Part shown: piece by piece, positions 39,377-46,828 of the stretch
Position numbering within the stretch: the stretch's first letter is position 1
Layout of the letters: the number at the start of each line of letters is the position of its first letter
Translations under genes and position numbers: made by a program
The notes under the pieces: generated by a model
Seen by the model: only the letters and a program-made list of their open reading frames with translations
What the model was told of the DNA's origin: nothing
Databases searched by the model: none
From: Luteibacter sp. OK325
GTDB taxonomy: Bacteria; Pseudomonadota; Gammaproteobacteria; Xanthomonadales; Rhodanobacteraceae
DNA length: 64,000 nt
Assembly: GCF_003050935.1 (NCBI RefSeq)
Contig: NZ_QAOX01000006.1
Span: 62,001-126,000, forward strand
Direction: 5' to 3'

Positions 39377-40020
39377 TGCGCCCAGGGCGAATGCAGGATG
39401 ACACTGCACATATCCACTCGCCGGAAGCCAGGGTCCTTAGCCGCGACGAAGTCGTCGTTGAACGTGCCGAAGGTCGTCGCGGGCCGACGTTTCAAGCCTT
39501 CATAGAAGGTGTCGATGATCTGCGCATTGAAGTGCTCGTCGCGGGGATAAGCGGCAACCACCGCGTCGCGCTCTTCGTCCGTGAACTGCTCGTAAGAGCG
39601 CCCCGCCACGTCCATGCCAGCGGCCACATGAAGCAGCGACGCTTCGGGATGCAGGAACTCGGGGATCCCGGGCGTCGTGTGGAACGCGATAGCGGACCAC
39701 ACCTTCTGGACGTCCGTTTCGACAATGCCGTGGCTCCTCAGGAAATCGCGCGCCGCGTTGGCCCCATCCACTTCGAATCGTAACGAACTTCCATGGAAGC
39801 CGTCGGTAAGGCCCAGGTCATGGAACATCGCCCCGGCGTACAAAAGCTCCGGATCGAAGCTCAGGCCTTTGCGCTCCGCGAGCAGCGCACCCCACAGATA
39901 CACGCGCATTGAATGCTGGAACAGAAGATCGCTCGCCGTATCGCGAAGGAGTTGCGTGGCTTCGCGGGCGATGGCGCTGTCGGGAACGGTGAGTCCGGCG
40001 ATGGTGGCTGCCATGATCAT
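39361..40020 (-). CDS. HD-domain metal-dependent phosphohydrolase-like protein
   Basis: 219 residues. The HD metal site is in LLFQHSMRVYLWG and YAGAMFHDLGLTDG, with a further His in AIAFHTTPGIPE. Related proteins include cyanamide-hydratase-like HD enzymes. The ATG overlaps the stop of the upstream secreted cupin gene (ATGA), so the two are translationally coupled. Confidence 0.88.
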   Translation of the reverse strand: MIMAATIAGLTVPDSAIAREATQLLRDTASDLLFQHSMRVYLWGALLAERKGLSFDPELLYAGAMFHDLGLTDGFHGSSLRFEVDGANAARDFLRSHGIVETDVQKVWSAIAFHTTPGIPEFLHPEASLLHVAAGMDVAGRSYEQFTDEERDAVVAAYPRDEHFNAQIIDTFYEGLKRRPATTFGTFNDDFVAAKDPGFRRVDMCSVILHSPWAHYKPA

Positions 40021-40442
40021 TTGCCCGCACCTGGTTCCTGCGGCGTGGTCAGGGCCGTGTCGGCTGTATCGACGACAAACACGGCAAGCAACCTGGCCGG
40101 CTCGGTCTTGCTCGCGTTACGGCTGATCCGATGATGAGCGCCGGGCTCTTCGTAAAAGGCCTGCCCCGCCGTGTAGACGTGCGCGGGCTCGTCATTGACC
40201 TGGCTCTCGATCGCGCCCGATACGACATAGGCATAGATGAAAGCCGACCTGGCGTGCGTATGCGGCAGCGACGCGCCACCCGGGGGATAGGACACCTCGA
40301 CCGCCACCAGCGACTTGCCGGGTATATTGGTGATGGCGTGGGAGAAATTGGGGGTGACCGCGTCGCCCGGCGCGTGGGCGCTGGCCGCGGCCGAGAACAA
40401 GGCGGCGGCAAACAGGGCGGGAAGAAGGATCTTCGTCTTCAT
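40017..40442 (-). CDS. secreted cupin-domain protein
   Basis: 141 residues from the ATG at 40442 (MKTKILLPALFAAALFSAAA, a Sec signal). Cupin motif 1 is SLPHTHARSAFIYAYVVSG and motif 2 is GQAFYEEPGAHHRISRNASK. It is a paralogue of the cupin at 2032-2454. It is coupled to the HD-domain gene downstream. Confidence 0.88.
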   Translation of the reverse strand: MKTKILLPALFAAALFSAAASAHAPGDAVTPNFSHAITNIPGKSLVAVEVSYPPGGASLPHTHARSAFIYAYVVSGAIESQVNDEPAHVYTAGQAFYEEPGAHHRISRNASKTEPARLLAVFVVDTADTALTTPQEPGAGK

Positions 40443-40667
40443 AAGAACTCCTCGGGGAGCAGCATCTTGCGCGCCGGCTGCGTACACCGAAAAGCACCAA
40501 AAACGTTCTGGCCGGATGCACCATGGGTGATCCCGTAAGCTCCAGACGTGACGCTAATTCGGCAAAGCTGCCACATTCGGGGCGATCGGGCACTGTAGGG
40601 AGGCATTTCAGGTTAATAATCGCGAAAATCTTGAAACTGACCCCTTGAACCAAGGCTAGGAGCGACC

Positions 40668-41642
40668 TTGAACGGAACCGGAGGCAATCCAAGGATGACC
40701 GAAGCCCGCTGGCAAGCCTGGGGACAGCACCTCGCGATCGCGGCTGCCTACGGCGCCCTTTATGAAGTGACCCGGCACCTGTCCTTCCCGCAGTGGATGC
40801 TGACCGCCGGGCTTCGTCTCGCCTGTCTCCTGCTCCTGCCCACGCGCTACTGGCCCGCGCTTGCCGTAGGCGAAGGGCTACCCCTGCTCGAGAACGCCTT
40901 CTTCCTCGCACCTGACTTCGGCGTGGCCTGGGCCGTGTCCGAGTCCGTGCCCATGGTGGTCCTGTGGATGGCCCTGCTGAAGCCGCTCCGGCAGCGCTGG
41001 CCGCTGCATGACGACCAGGGCCGTATTCGCATGCCGGTGATCCTGAGCGCCGCCCTGGGCGCGGCGATCATCACCGCCGCCGCGACCCTGCTCACCGCCG
41101 TGACGGCAATCCTCAACACCCCGACGGGCGAATGGCCGGATCCGAACACCGCCTGGCCCGGGTATTTCCTGGCCTATACCCTTGGCGCTTACCTGGGTGC
41201 GCTGACCCTCACTCCGACCGTACTGGCACTGCGCGAACGATTCCTCGCCCTCGACGGCCAGCCACTCAGCGTCACGCGCATCTGGCACAGCGCGCTCTTC
41301 CGGGATGTCCTCGGGTGGGTGCTACCCACGTTGGCGACGCTGACCTGGATAGCCGTCCATACGCACGACGACACCGTGCAACAAGCCGCGCGTCTTGCCC
41401 TCATCGGCCCCGTACTGGTTCTCGCCTGGCGCCACGGCTGGCATGGCACGGCCGTCGGCGGCATGGCGGCGAGCATCGCGTTGGCCATCACCGCGCCGGG
41501 CGTGCTGGCCGATCCGGCCACCTTGCGGGTGCAGGCCATCCTCGCCCTCGTCGTGTCGGGCGGGCTTCTGGTCGGTGCCTGGGCTGCTGCCAGGGCGAAG
41601 GCCAAGGCGACGCATGCTGGCTCCCGGACCGCGCATCTCTGA
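40668..41642 (+). CDS. orphan MASE1-like membrane protein without kinase domain
   Basis: 324 residues with about eight hydrophobic helices arranged like the sensory part of the kinase at 19503-21122. Compare LRLACLLLLPTRYWPALAVG with LRFGALLLMRTRNWFWILGA, and LVLAWRHGWHGTAVGGMAAS with LFFAFRHGWRGAGLAMLITS. It ends soon after the last helix (AARAKAKATHAGSRTAHL). No histidine kinase, GGDEF or EAL domain follows in any frame I could see. It could be a solute carrier-like sensor or a truncated receptor. Confidence 0.75.
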   Translation: MNGTGGNPRMTEARWQAWGQHLAIAAAYGALYEVTRHLSFPQWMLTAGLRLACLLLLPTRYWPALAVGEGLPLLENAFFLAPDFGVAWAVSESVPMVVLWMALLKPLRQRWPLHDDQGRIRMPVILSAALGAAIITAAATLLTAVTAILNTPTGEWPDPNTAWPGYFLAYTLGAYLGALTLTPTVLALRERFLALDGQPLSVTRIWHSALFRDVLGWVLPTLATLTWIAVHTHDDTVQQAARLALIGPVLVLAWRHGWHGTAVGGMAASIALAITAPGVLADPATLRVQAILALVVSGGLLVGAWAAARAKAKATHAGSRTAHL

Positions 41643-41648
41643 GCGGCT

Positions 41649-41671
41649 GGGGGTGGTGCATGACCACCCCC
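41649..41671. terminator. hairpin shared by convergent genes
   Basis: GGGGGTGGT and ACCACCCCC enclose five bases between the MASE1 gene (+) and the small peptide gene (-). No long U-tract is present. Confidence 0.5.
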
Positions 41672-41690
41672 AATCACTTATCCGCGAGAC

Positions 41691-41855
41691 TTATTTGACC
41701 GAGCAGACCAGCGGATTGCACGGCAGGTCGAGCAAGCTCGGCGCCGTAACGCTATGGACCGGCGCATGGCTGACCGGTGCGGTTGCTGCCGCGGTGGCGC
41801 CGCAAGCGAAAAGCAGGGTAACGGCGAGGATGACGCGGCGATTGATCGTGTTCAT
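41691..41855 (-). CDS. 54-residue secreted small protein
   Basis: The ATG at 41855 is preceded by AAGGAG at the right spacing. The product starts MNTINRRVILAVTLLFACGA, a signal peptide with a possible but atypical lipobox (LFAC), and ends LPCNPLVCSVK with two further cysteines. No family is recognised. It lies between the MASE1 gene and the EmrB-type pump gene. Confidence 0.6.
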   Translation of the reverse strand: MNTINRRVILAVTLLFACGATAAATAPVSHAPVHSVTAPSLLDLPCNPLVCSVK

Positions 41856-41983
41856 GGTGACACTCCTTGGCTTTACGTGGATGGAGCCTCCAGCGTAGCC
41901 GAGCCAAGTGTCTTAAGTGCCTGTCCTGACGGCATTTCCCGGTCTGGGGACTGCGCGTTTTCGGCCAATTTCCTGACGTTGGG

Positions 41984-43498
41984 TTAGTCCACCAACGTCG
42001 CCGCCGTCGCCTGGCCGGTGTTGTGCACCGCACGCTTGCGCGGCAGGAACGCCGCCGCGACAAGTCCCAGCACCACGACACCGAGAGCCCACACGAACGT
42101 GTGCCCGAAGGCACGACCGAGCGCAGGCAGGATCGTCGCGTGCATCGCGGGCGTCATCGCACGGGCCACGGCAAAGCCGGATTCCTGCACGCCGGTCGAA
42201 GGCATCACGCTGGCGATCTGGTGCGACAGCACCACGGCCAGCAGGGCCGTGCCGACCGAACCACCCACGCGCTGCACCACGTTCATACCGCTGGTGACAC
42301 GGGCGATCTCATGCCGCTGCAGGCTGCTGAGCGCGGCGGTCATCGACGGCATCATGGTGGAACCCATGCCGAGGCCGAGCAGGAACAGCATGCCCTCGAC
42401 CATCCACATCGGCGTGTCGCTCTGGATCTGGGTGAGCCCAAGCAGACCAAGCCCCGTCAGGCTGAGGCCGACGAGCACGATGCGGCCGGGGCCCGTCTTG
42501 TCGGTAAGGCGTGCGGCGATGGGCATGGAGATCATCGCGCCGATGCCCTGGGCCGCCATCAACAGGCCGGCGTGCAGCGCGGACTCACTGCGCACCAACT
42601 GGAAATACAGCGGCAGCAACAGCGCGGTACCGAAGAATGCCGTACCGAAGAAGAACGAGGTGGACGCCGCAGCGCCGACGACGCGCGTGCCGAACAGGCG
42701 CACGTCGATCAGGGCGCCTTCCTTGCGACGCGCATGCCAGACAAAGCCAATCACCAGCGCGAGGCCAAGCAGCACGCCACCGACGGCGTCGGGCCGCGTG
42801 AACCCACCGCCTGCGGCCGTTTCAGCAAGGCCGTAGACGAAGATCGCCAGGCCCGGCGACAGCATCAACAGACCGCGCCAGTCCAGCGCGTGGTGCGGCT
42901 TGGGCTCGTCACGATCCAGAAAACGCGACGCCGCATACAGCGCGATCACGCCGATCGGCAGGTTCACGAAGAAGATCCAGCGCCAGGACAGATCGTCGAC
43001 GAACCAGCCGCCGAGGATGGGACCGACGATCGGCGCGACCAGCATCGGAATACCGACCAGACCCATCACGCGCCCCATTCGCTCGCGCCCGGCAGCATGG
43101 GAGAGGATGGTCATGCCCGCGGGCATGATCATGCCGCCACCGAAGCCCTGCAGCACGCGGAACACGATCAGCGACGTCGCCGACCAGGCCAGGCCGCATA
43201 GCGCGGAACCGATCACGAACAACGCGATGGAACCGATGTACAGGCGCTTGGTGCCGAAGCGATCGGCCGCCCAGCCGGTCAGCGGGATCACCGTGGCAAG
43301 CGCCAGCATGTAGCCGGTGGATATCCACTGCGTCACCGACAGCGACGTGCCGAACGAGTGCGACAACTCACGGATGGCGACGTTGACGATGGTGGTGTCG
43401 AGGATCGACATGAAGCTGCCGAGCACGACGACGGAAGCGATGCTCAGCAACCGGCGGTCGAGCGCCGGCGGCGTATCGGTATGGGTCGGAGCGTTCAT
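41984..43498 (-). CDS. EmrB/QacA-type MFS multidrug transporter (DHA2)
   Basis: 504 residues from the ATG at 43498, about 14 transmembrane segments. It has the DHA2 hallmarks ILDTTIVNVAIRELSHSFG near the N-terminus, GWAADRFGTKRLY (motif A) and GPILGGWFVDDLSWRWIFFV. It is proton-driven export of hydrophobic compounds. The start overlaps the stop of the MarR gene (ATGA). No membrane-fusion EmrA gene is adjacent, so it either works alone or uses one from elsewhere. Confidence 0.95.
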   Translation of the reverse strand: MNAPTHTDTPPALDRRLLSIASVVVLGSFMSILDTTIVNVAIRELSHSFGTSLSVTQWISTGYMLALATVIPLTGWAADRFGTKRLYIGSIALFVIGSALCGLAWSATSLIVFRVLQGFGGGMIMPAGMTILSHAAGRERMGRVMGLVGIPMLVAPIVGPILGGWFVDDLSWRWIFFVNLPIGVIALYAASRFLDRDEPKPHHALDWRGLLMLSPGLAIFVYGLAETAAGGGFTRPDAVGGVLLGLALVIGFVWHARRKEGALIDVRLFGTRVVGAAASTSFFFGTAFFGTALLLPLYFQLVRSESALHAGLLMAAQGIGAMISMPIAARLTDKTGPGRIVLVGLSLTGLGLLGLTQIQSDTPMWMVEGMLFLLGLGMGSTMMPSMTAALSSLQRHEIARVTSGMNVVQRVGGSVGTALLAVVLSHQIASVMPSTGVQESGFAVARAMTPAMHATILPALGRAFGHTFVWALGVVVLGLVAAAFLPRKRAVHNTGQATAATLVD

Positions 43499-43995
43499 TC
43501 GGGCTTTTCCGGGGAGCAATAAGAGGCGCCGGTGGGGGCGGCGAAATGTTTGCGGGTGAGTGCGCCGAGGGTGGCCAGGGCACCGGCCAGGGCGGTGCGC
43601 TCTTCTTCGGTGAGCGCCTCGACAAAGCGGTCGGCGGATCGGCCGCGGGCGCGGCCGATCTTTTCGAGTGCTTCGCGGCCCGGCTCGGCCAGTCCGATGC
43701 GCTTGATGCGCCGGTCCACTTCATCTTCCCGTCGGGTCAGCAGGCCCAGTCGGACCATGCCGTCCACGGCGCGTCCGGCGGCCGGCAGCGACAAGGCCAC
43801 CGTCTCGGCCAGTTCGTTGACGGCGAGGTCCGAGCCGGCGTTATCGAGGATCCACAGCATGCGCAGCTGCGAGAAGGTCAGGTCGAAACCGGCCATGACC
43901 GCGGCCACGCCCGCCTGGCTGTCCTTGAGGATGGGCATGAGCACGCCCATGAGCTCGGCGGCCAGCGGATGAGTGTCTGGAGGTAGCTTGTGCAT
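43495..43995 (-). CDS. MarR-family transcriptional regulator
   Basis: 166 residues from the ATG at 43995 (MHKLPPDTHPLAAELMGVLM). The winged helix includes DLAVNELAETVALSLPAAGR and the wing LLTRREDEVDRRIKRIGLAE. It is the first gene of a MarR-EmrB operon. Just upstream (about 44005-44050) is an inverted repeat containing TTGCAAGTGCGCAA next to ATAGTT/AGTATA sequences. This is a plausible autoregulatory operator. Confidence 0.93.
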   Translation of the reverse strand: MHKLPPDTHPLAAELMGVLMPILKDSQAGVAAVMAGFDLTFSQLRMLWILDNAGSDLAVNELAETVALSLPAAGRAVDGMVRLGLLTRREDEVDRRIKRIGLAEPGREALEKIGRARGRSADRFVEALTEEERTALAGALATLGALTRKHFAAPTGASYCSPEKPE

Positions 43996-44132
43996 CGGCG
44001 CAATAGTACGCTTACTAACAATAGTTGCAAGTGCGCAAGTATAGCTATGCCTTCCGGTACTGCCCGGATGCCCTGCCCGCCTACTCCGCACGGCTAATGC
44101 TGCCGTCGCTATGACCGGCCTAACCTCAGGTC

Positions 44133-44405
44133 ATGGCCATCATCGACAAAGAAACGGTTCTCAGCCGCAGCCGCCTGGCTCTGGATGCGACGGCCATCGG
44201 GCGGGCGATGCTAGAAGGGGACATGGAGGAAGCGCGTTTCCGCGCCTATCTCCTGCGCAGCCAGGCCTCGGACCTTGGGCTCGACGACGTCGCAAAGGCC
44301 GCCCTGATGGTGGTGGTCATGCTCCCGCCCGATGAGCGCCTGCCAAAACGCGGCATCGGCCGGGCCATGCTGTGGCTGTGTAATACGCTGGACGTCCCGC
44401 ACTGA
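44133..44405 (+). CDS. hypothetical protein, 90 residues
   Basis: An all-alpha-looking soluble protein (MAIIDKETVLSRSRLALDAT, with helices EARFRAYLLRSQASDLGL and DDVAKAALMVVVMLP). No family is recognised and no signal peptide is present. It lies between the divergent MarR operon and a convergent hydrolase gene. Codon use looks like the neighbours, so I take it as real with moderate confidence. Confidence 0.6.
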   Translation: MAIIDKETVLSRSRLALDATAIGRAMLEGDMEEARFRAYLLRSQASDLGLDDVAKAALMVVVMLPPDERLPKRGIGRAMLWLCNTLDVPH

Positions 44406-44412
44406 CCACCGG

Positions 44413-45309
44413 TTACTTGAACGTGGCGAGCCACTGCAGAACGGCATGCGACAGCTCCGTTCGCTGATCCGAATACGAATGGTCGGTTGGCAGATGGAGT
44501 GTCGTCACCTGCTTGTCGCCCGCCTGGCGTAGCGCGGCAGCGAAGGCATTGTCGGCGGGGGCAAGGCCGTCATCCGAGGTGATCACGAATGCTGGCCGAT
44601 CCTTGAGCGCGCCAACCCTGGAGCGAAACGCCCAGGCGGTAGCGTGGTCCGCGAGGTCCGTTGCCAGACCTTCGGGCGTGCATCCGGCAAGCGGCGCCAT
44701 GCCCTCCTTCGCCAGCGCCGCACCCATGTTCTTCACCGCGTCCGCCCGCGATCCCTCCGCCTGCATCTGCGCGAACGTGCCTGCCATGTCGGCGGCCGAA
44801 ATCATCGCAATGCCCTTGATCGCGGGGTCGACGGCAGCGGCCTGGACGGTCATGAAACCACCCATGCTGTGACCGACCAGCACGATGCGCGATGGATCCA
44901 GCCTTAGTCGCCTGGCGTTTTCAGGTTGGCGCAGATAGGCGATCGCTGCCGCGACGTCTTCGATGCCATGAGCGAAGGAGAAGTCTCCTGGCGTGCCCCA
45001 CGATCCGCGGTAGTTGAAGTACAGGACATCCCATCCTGCACGCCGCATGTCCTGCGCGAGATCGAGGTTCCTTTCATTCCCCGGAAAACCGTGGAGGAGG
45101 ATCACGACCGGATGTGGCTCGGCACCCGCAGCCACGTAGACCAGGGCATTCATGAGCGAACCATGGCTGGGTATCTGCATGCTCTCCATCGAGGCCTTGG
45201 CGGCTCCTTCGGGTTTGCTGAGCAGTCCATCGCCATGCGCGGGAGAAACCGTCAGGCACAGCAACAGGCACGCCGCAAACCACGTAAACGTCGTCGCACA
45301 AACCTTCAT
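44413..45309 (-). CDS. secreted alpha/beta hydrolase
   Basis: 298 residues with a Sec signal peptide (TFTWFAACLLLCLTVSPAHG). The hydrolase core has VVILLHGFPGNERNLDLAQD, the nucleophile elbow IVLVGHSMGGFMTVQ and the catalytic His in PTDHSYSDQR. The YFNYRGSWGTPG segment fits dienelactone-hydrolase/S9-like serine hydrolases. Probably a periplasmic esterase of unknown substrate. Confidence 0.88.
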   Translation of the reverse strand: MKVCATTFTWFAACLLLCLTVSPAHGDGLLSKPEGAAKASMESMQIPSHGSLMNALVYVAAGAEPHPVVILLHGFPGNERNLDLAQDMRRAGWDVLYFNYRGSWGTPGDFSFAHGIEDVAAAIAYLRQPENARRLRLDPSRIVLVGHSMGGFMTVQAAAVDPAIKGIAMISAADMAGTFAQMQAEGSRADAVKNMGAALAKEGMAPLAGCTPEGLATDLADHATAWAFRSRVGALKDRPAFVITSDDGLAPADNAFAAALRQAGDKQVTTLHLPTDHSYSDQRTELSHAVLQWLATFK

Positions 45310-45507
45310 GTTGTTCCCTCGGTTGAAATTCCCGGAATCAGTAGAGCATCGATCGATGCCTTACTCTCACCTGCTCTTGGCAGGAAGTACAGCCGCTGCT
45401 AGTCTCCCGCCGTCGCCACCTCAGGCGGCCGTAAGCGTTTACGTCAACCAACGCGCATCCTGTCCAGTCGCCCTCGTGGTGGCTGGTCGCTGCGTGGAGT
45501 TGATAAC

Positions 45508-46710
45508 GTGAACCTGCTTACCTTTTTCAGGAAACCGGCGTACATCGCCGCCCTGCTCTTCCTTTTCATCAGTATTGGCGACGGCGTGATGCTGCCATTC
45601 TTTGCCCTTTGGGCACAGAAAGATGCCGGTGTGCCTGTCGCGTGGATTGGTGTGCTTTTCGGCTGTTATGCGGGCGGCGAATTGCTTGCCACGCCGTTGC
45701 TGGGAGGCATCGCGGATCGCCTGGGTCGGCGGCCTGTACTGCTTGCTTCGACGCTGGGCGTGGGCAGTGGATTTCTGCTGCTGTCGTTCTGCCATGGCGT
45801 GGTTGCCACGGCAGCGGTGCTTCTGCTGATCGGTGTTTTTGAAAGTGTGCTGCACCCTACGGTCTTCACCGTCATCGGCGACGTGGTGCCGCAGGACGAG
45901 ACGCGGCACTACTTTGCCGTGGCGCGTGTGCTCTCGAGCATCGGGCGCGCCATCGGCCCCGCGCTCGGTGCGCTGCTCGTGTTGCGTTCGTTGAGTACGG
46001 TCTTCGTCGGTTCCGCCGTGGCGCTCCTGCTGGCCGCCGCCATCGTCGCGTGCCTGCTACCGGAGACGCGCCACACCGGAGCCGACGAAGCAGATGACGA
46101 TGCCGAGGAAGGATTCTCCGCCTTGCTCCCCGCGCTTCGTGATCGCCGCCTCGGTGGGCTGCTCTTGTGCTTCATGCTGCTCGAGCTTTCGGGCAGCTGG
46201 GTCGAGACCGTGCTGCCACTTAGCGTGCATGCGGCAGGCACGTTGAGCCCTTCAGGCGTGGGTCTGCTGTTTACGTTTGCTTCGATACTCACCGCGGTCT
46301 TGCAGATACCGGTCACGCGTCTCACGGCACGATTCAGTGCGCGAGGTTTAGTACTTACCAGTGCGGCCGTACTGATGGCGGCATTCGGTGTGCTTCTGGC
46401 CTCTACTGGCCTCGTCGCGCTGGTCGTGGCGATGACATGCTTCGCGGTGGCCGACATGTTCTGCGGCCCGCTGATTCCTTCAGCAGTGAACGAACTGGCG
46501 GCGCCGAAGACGCGTGCGACCTATATGGCTGCGGTGTCGGTGGCGAACGATCTGAAGGACACCGTCGGGCCGGCGAGCGGGACGATGTTGTTTGCCGTGG
46601 CGGCTTCGTTGCCTTGGGTGATGGGGATTCCGCTGGTGGGGGTGGCGGCGTTGGGGCTTGCTTTGGCGTTGTCGCGGGTGGTTATCGCCGATGAATCGGC
46701 TCCTACATAG
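45508..46710 (+). CDS. MFS transporter (DHA1 drug-efflux type)
   Basis: 400 residues from a GTG at 45508 with GGAG upstream, about 12 transmembrane segments. Motif A is GGIADRLGRRPVLLA. An antiporter-type loop (GRAIGPALGALLVL) and a central acidic loop (GADEADDDAEEG) follow. The last residues, IADESAPT and the stop, are encoded by a REP element (46684-46707), so the native C-terminus has been replaced or extended by a repeat. Confidence 0.92.
   Translation: MNLLTFFRKPAYIAALLFLFISIGDGVMLPFFALWAQKDAGVPVAWIGVLFGCYAGGELLATPLLGGIADRLGRRPVLLASTLGVGSGFLLLSFCHGVVATAAVLLLIGVFESVLHPTVFTVIGDVVPQDETRHYFAVARVLSSIGRAIGPALGALLVLRSLSTVFVGSAVALLLAAAIVACLLPETRHTGADEADDDAEEGFSALLPALRDRRLGGLLLCFMLLELSGSWVETVLPLSVHAAGTLSPSGVGLLFTFASILTAVLQIPVTRLTARFSARGLVLTSAAVLMAAFGVLLASTGLVALVVAMTCFAVADMFCGPLIPSAVNELAAPKTRATYMAAVSVANDLKDTVGPASGTMLFAVAASLPWVMGIPLVGVAALGLALALSRVVIADESAPT
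46684..46707 (-). repeat. REP element inside the 3' end of the MFS gene
   Basis: ATCGCCGATGAATCGGCTCC followed by TACA, in frame with the transporter and supplying its last codons. Confidence 0.9.
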
Positions 46711-46756
46711 GGGGTTAGGTCGCTATTTGCTAGATGGGCGCAATCCGCATCAAGAC

Positions 46757-46794
46757 GGCCGTTACCGGTGCAGCGCAATGTGCCGGTAGCGGCC
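46757..46794 (+). promoter_or_regulatory. hairpin in the gcd leader
   Basis: A 12-pair stem (GGCCGTTACCGG with CCGGTAGCGGCC, one T-G pair) lies 34 bp before the GTG of gcd. It could be the terminator of the upstream transporter or a leader element. Confidence 0.4.
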
Positions 46795-46828
46795 GGTCGG
46801 CGGCTCGCAAAATATTGAGGAGCGTCCC

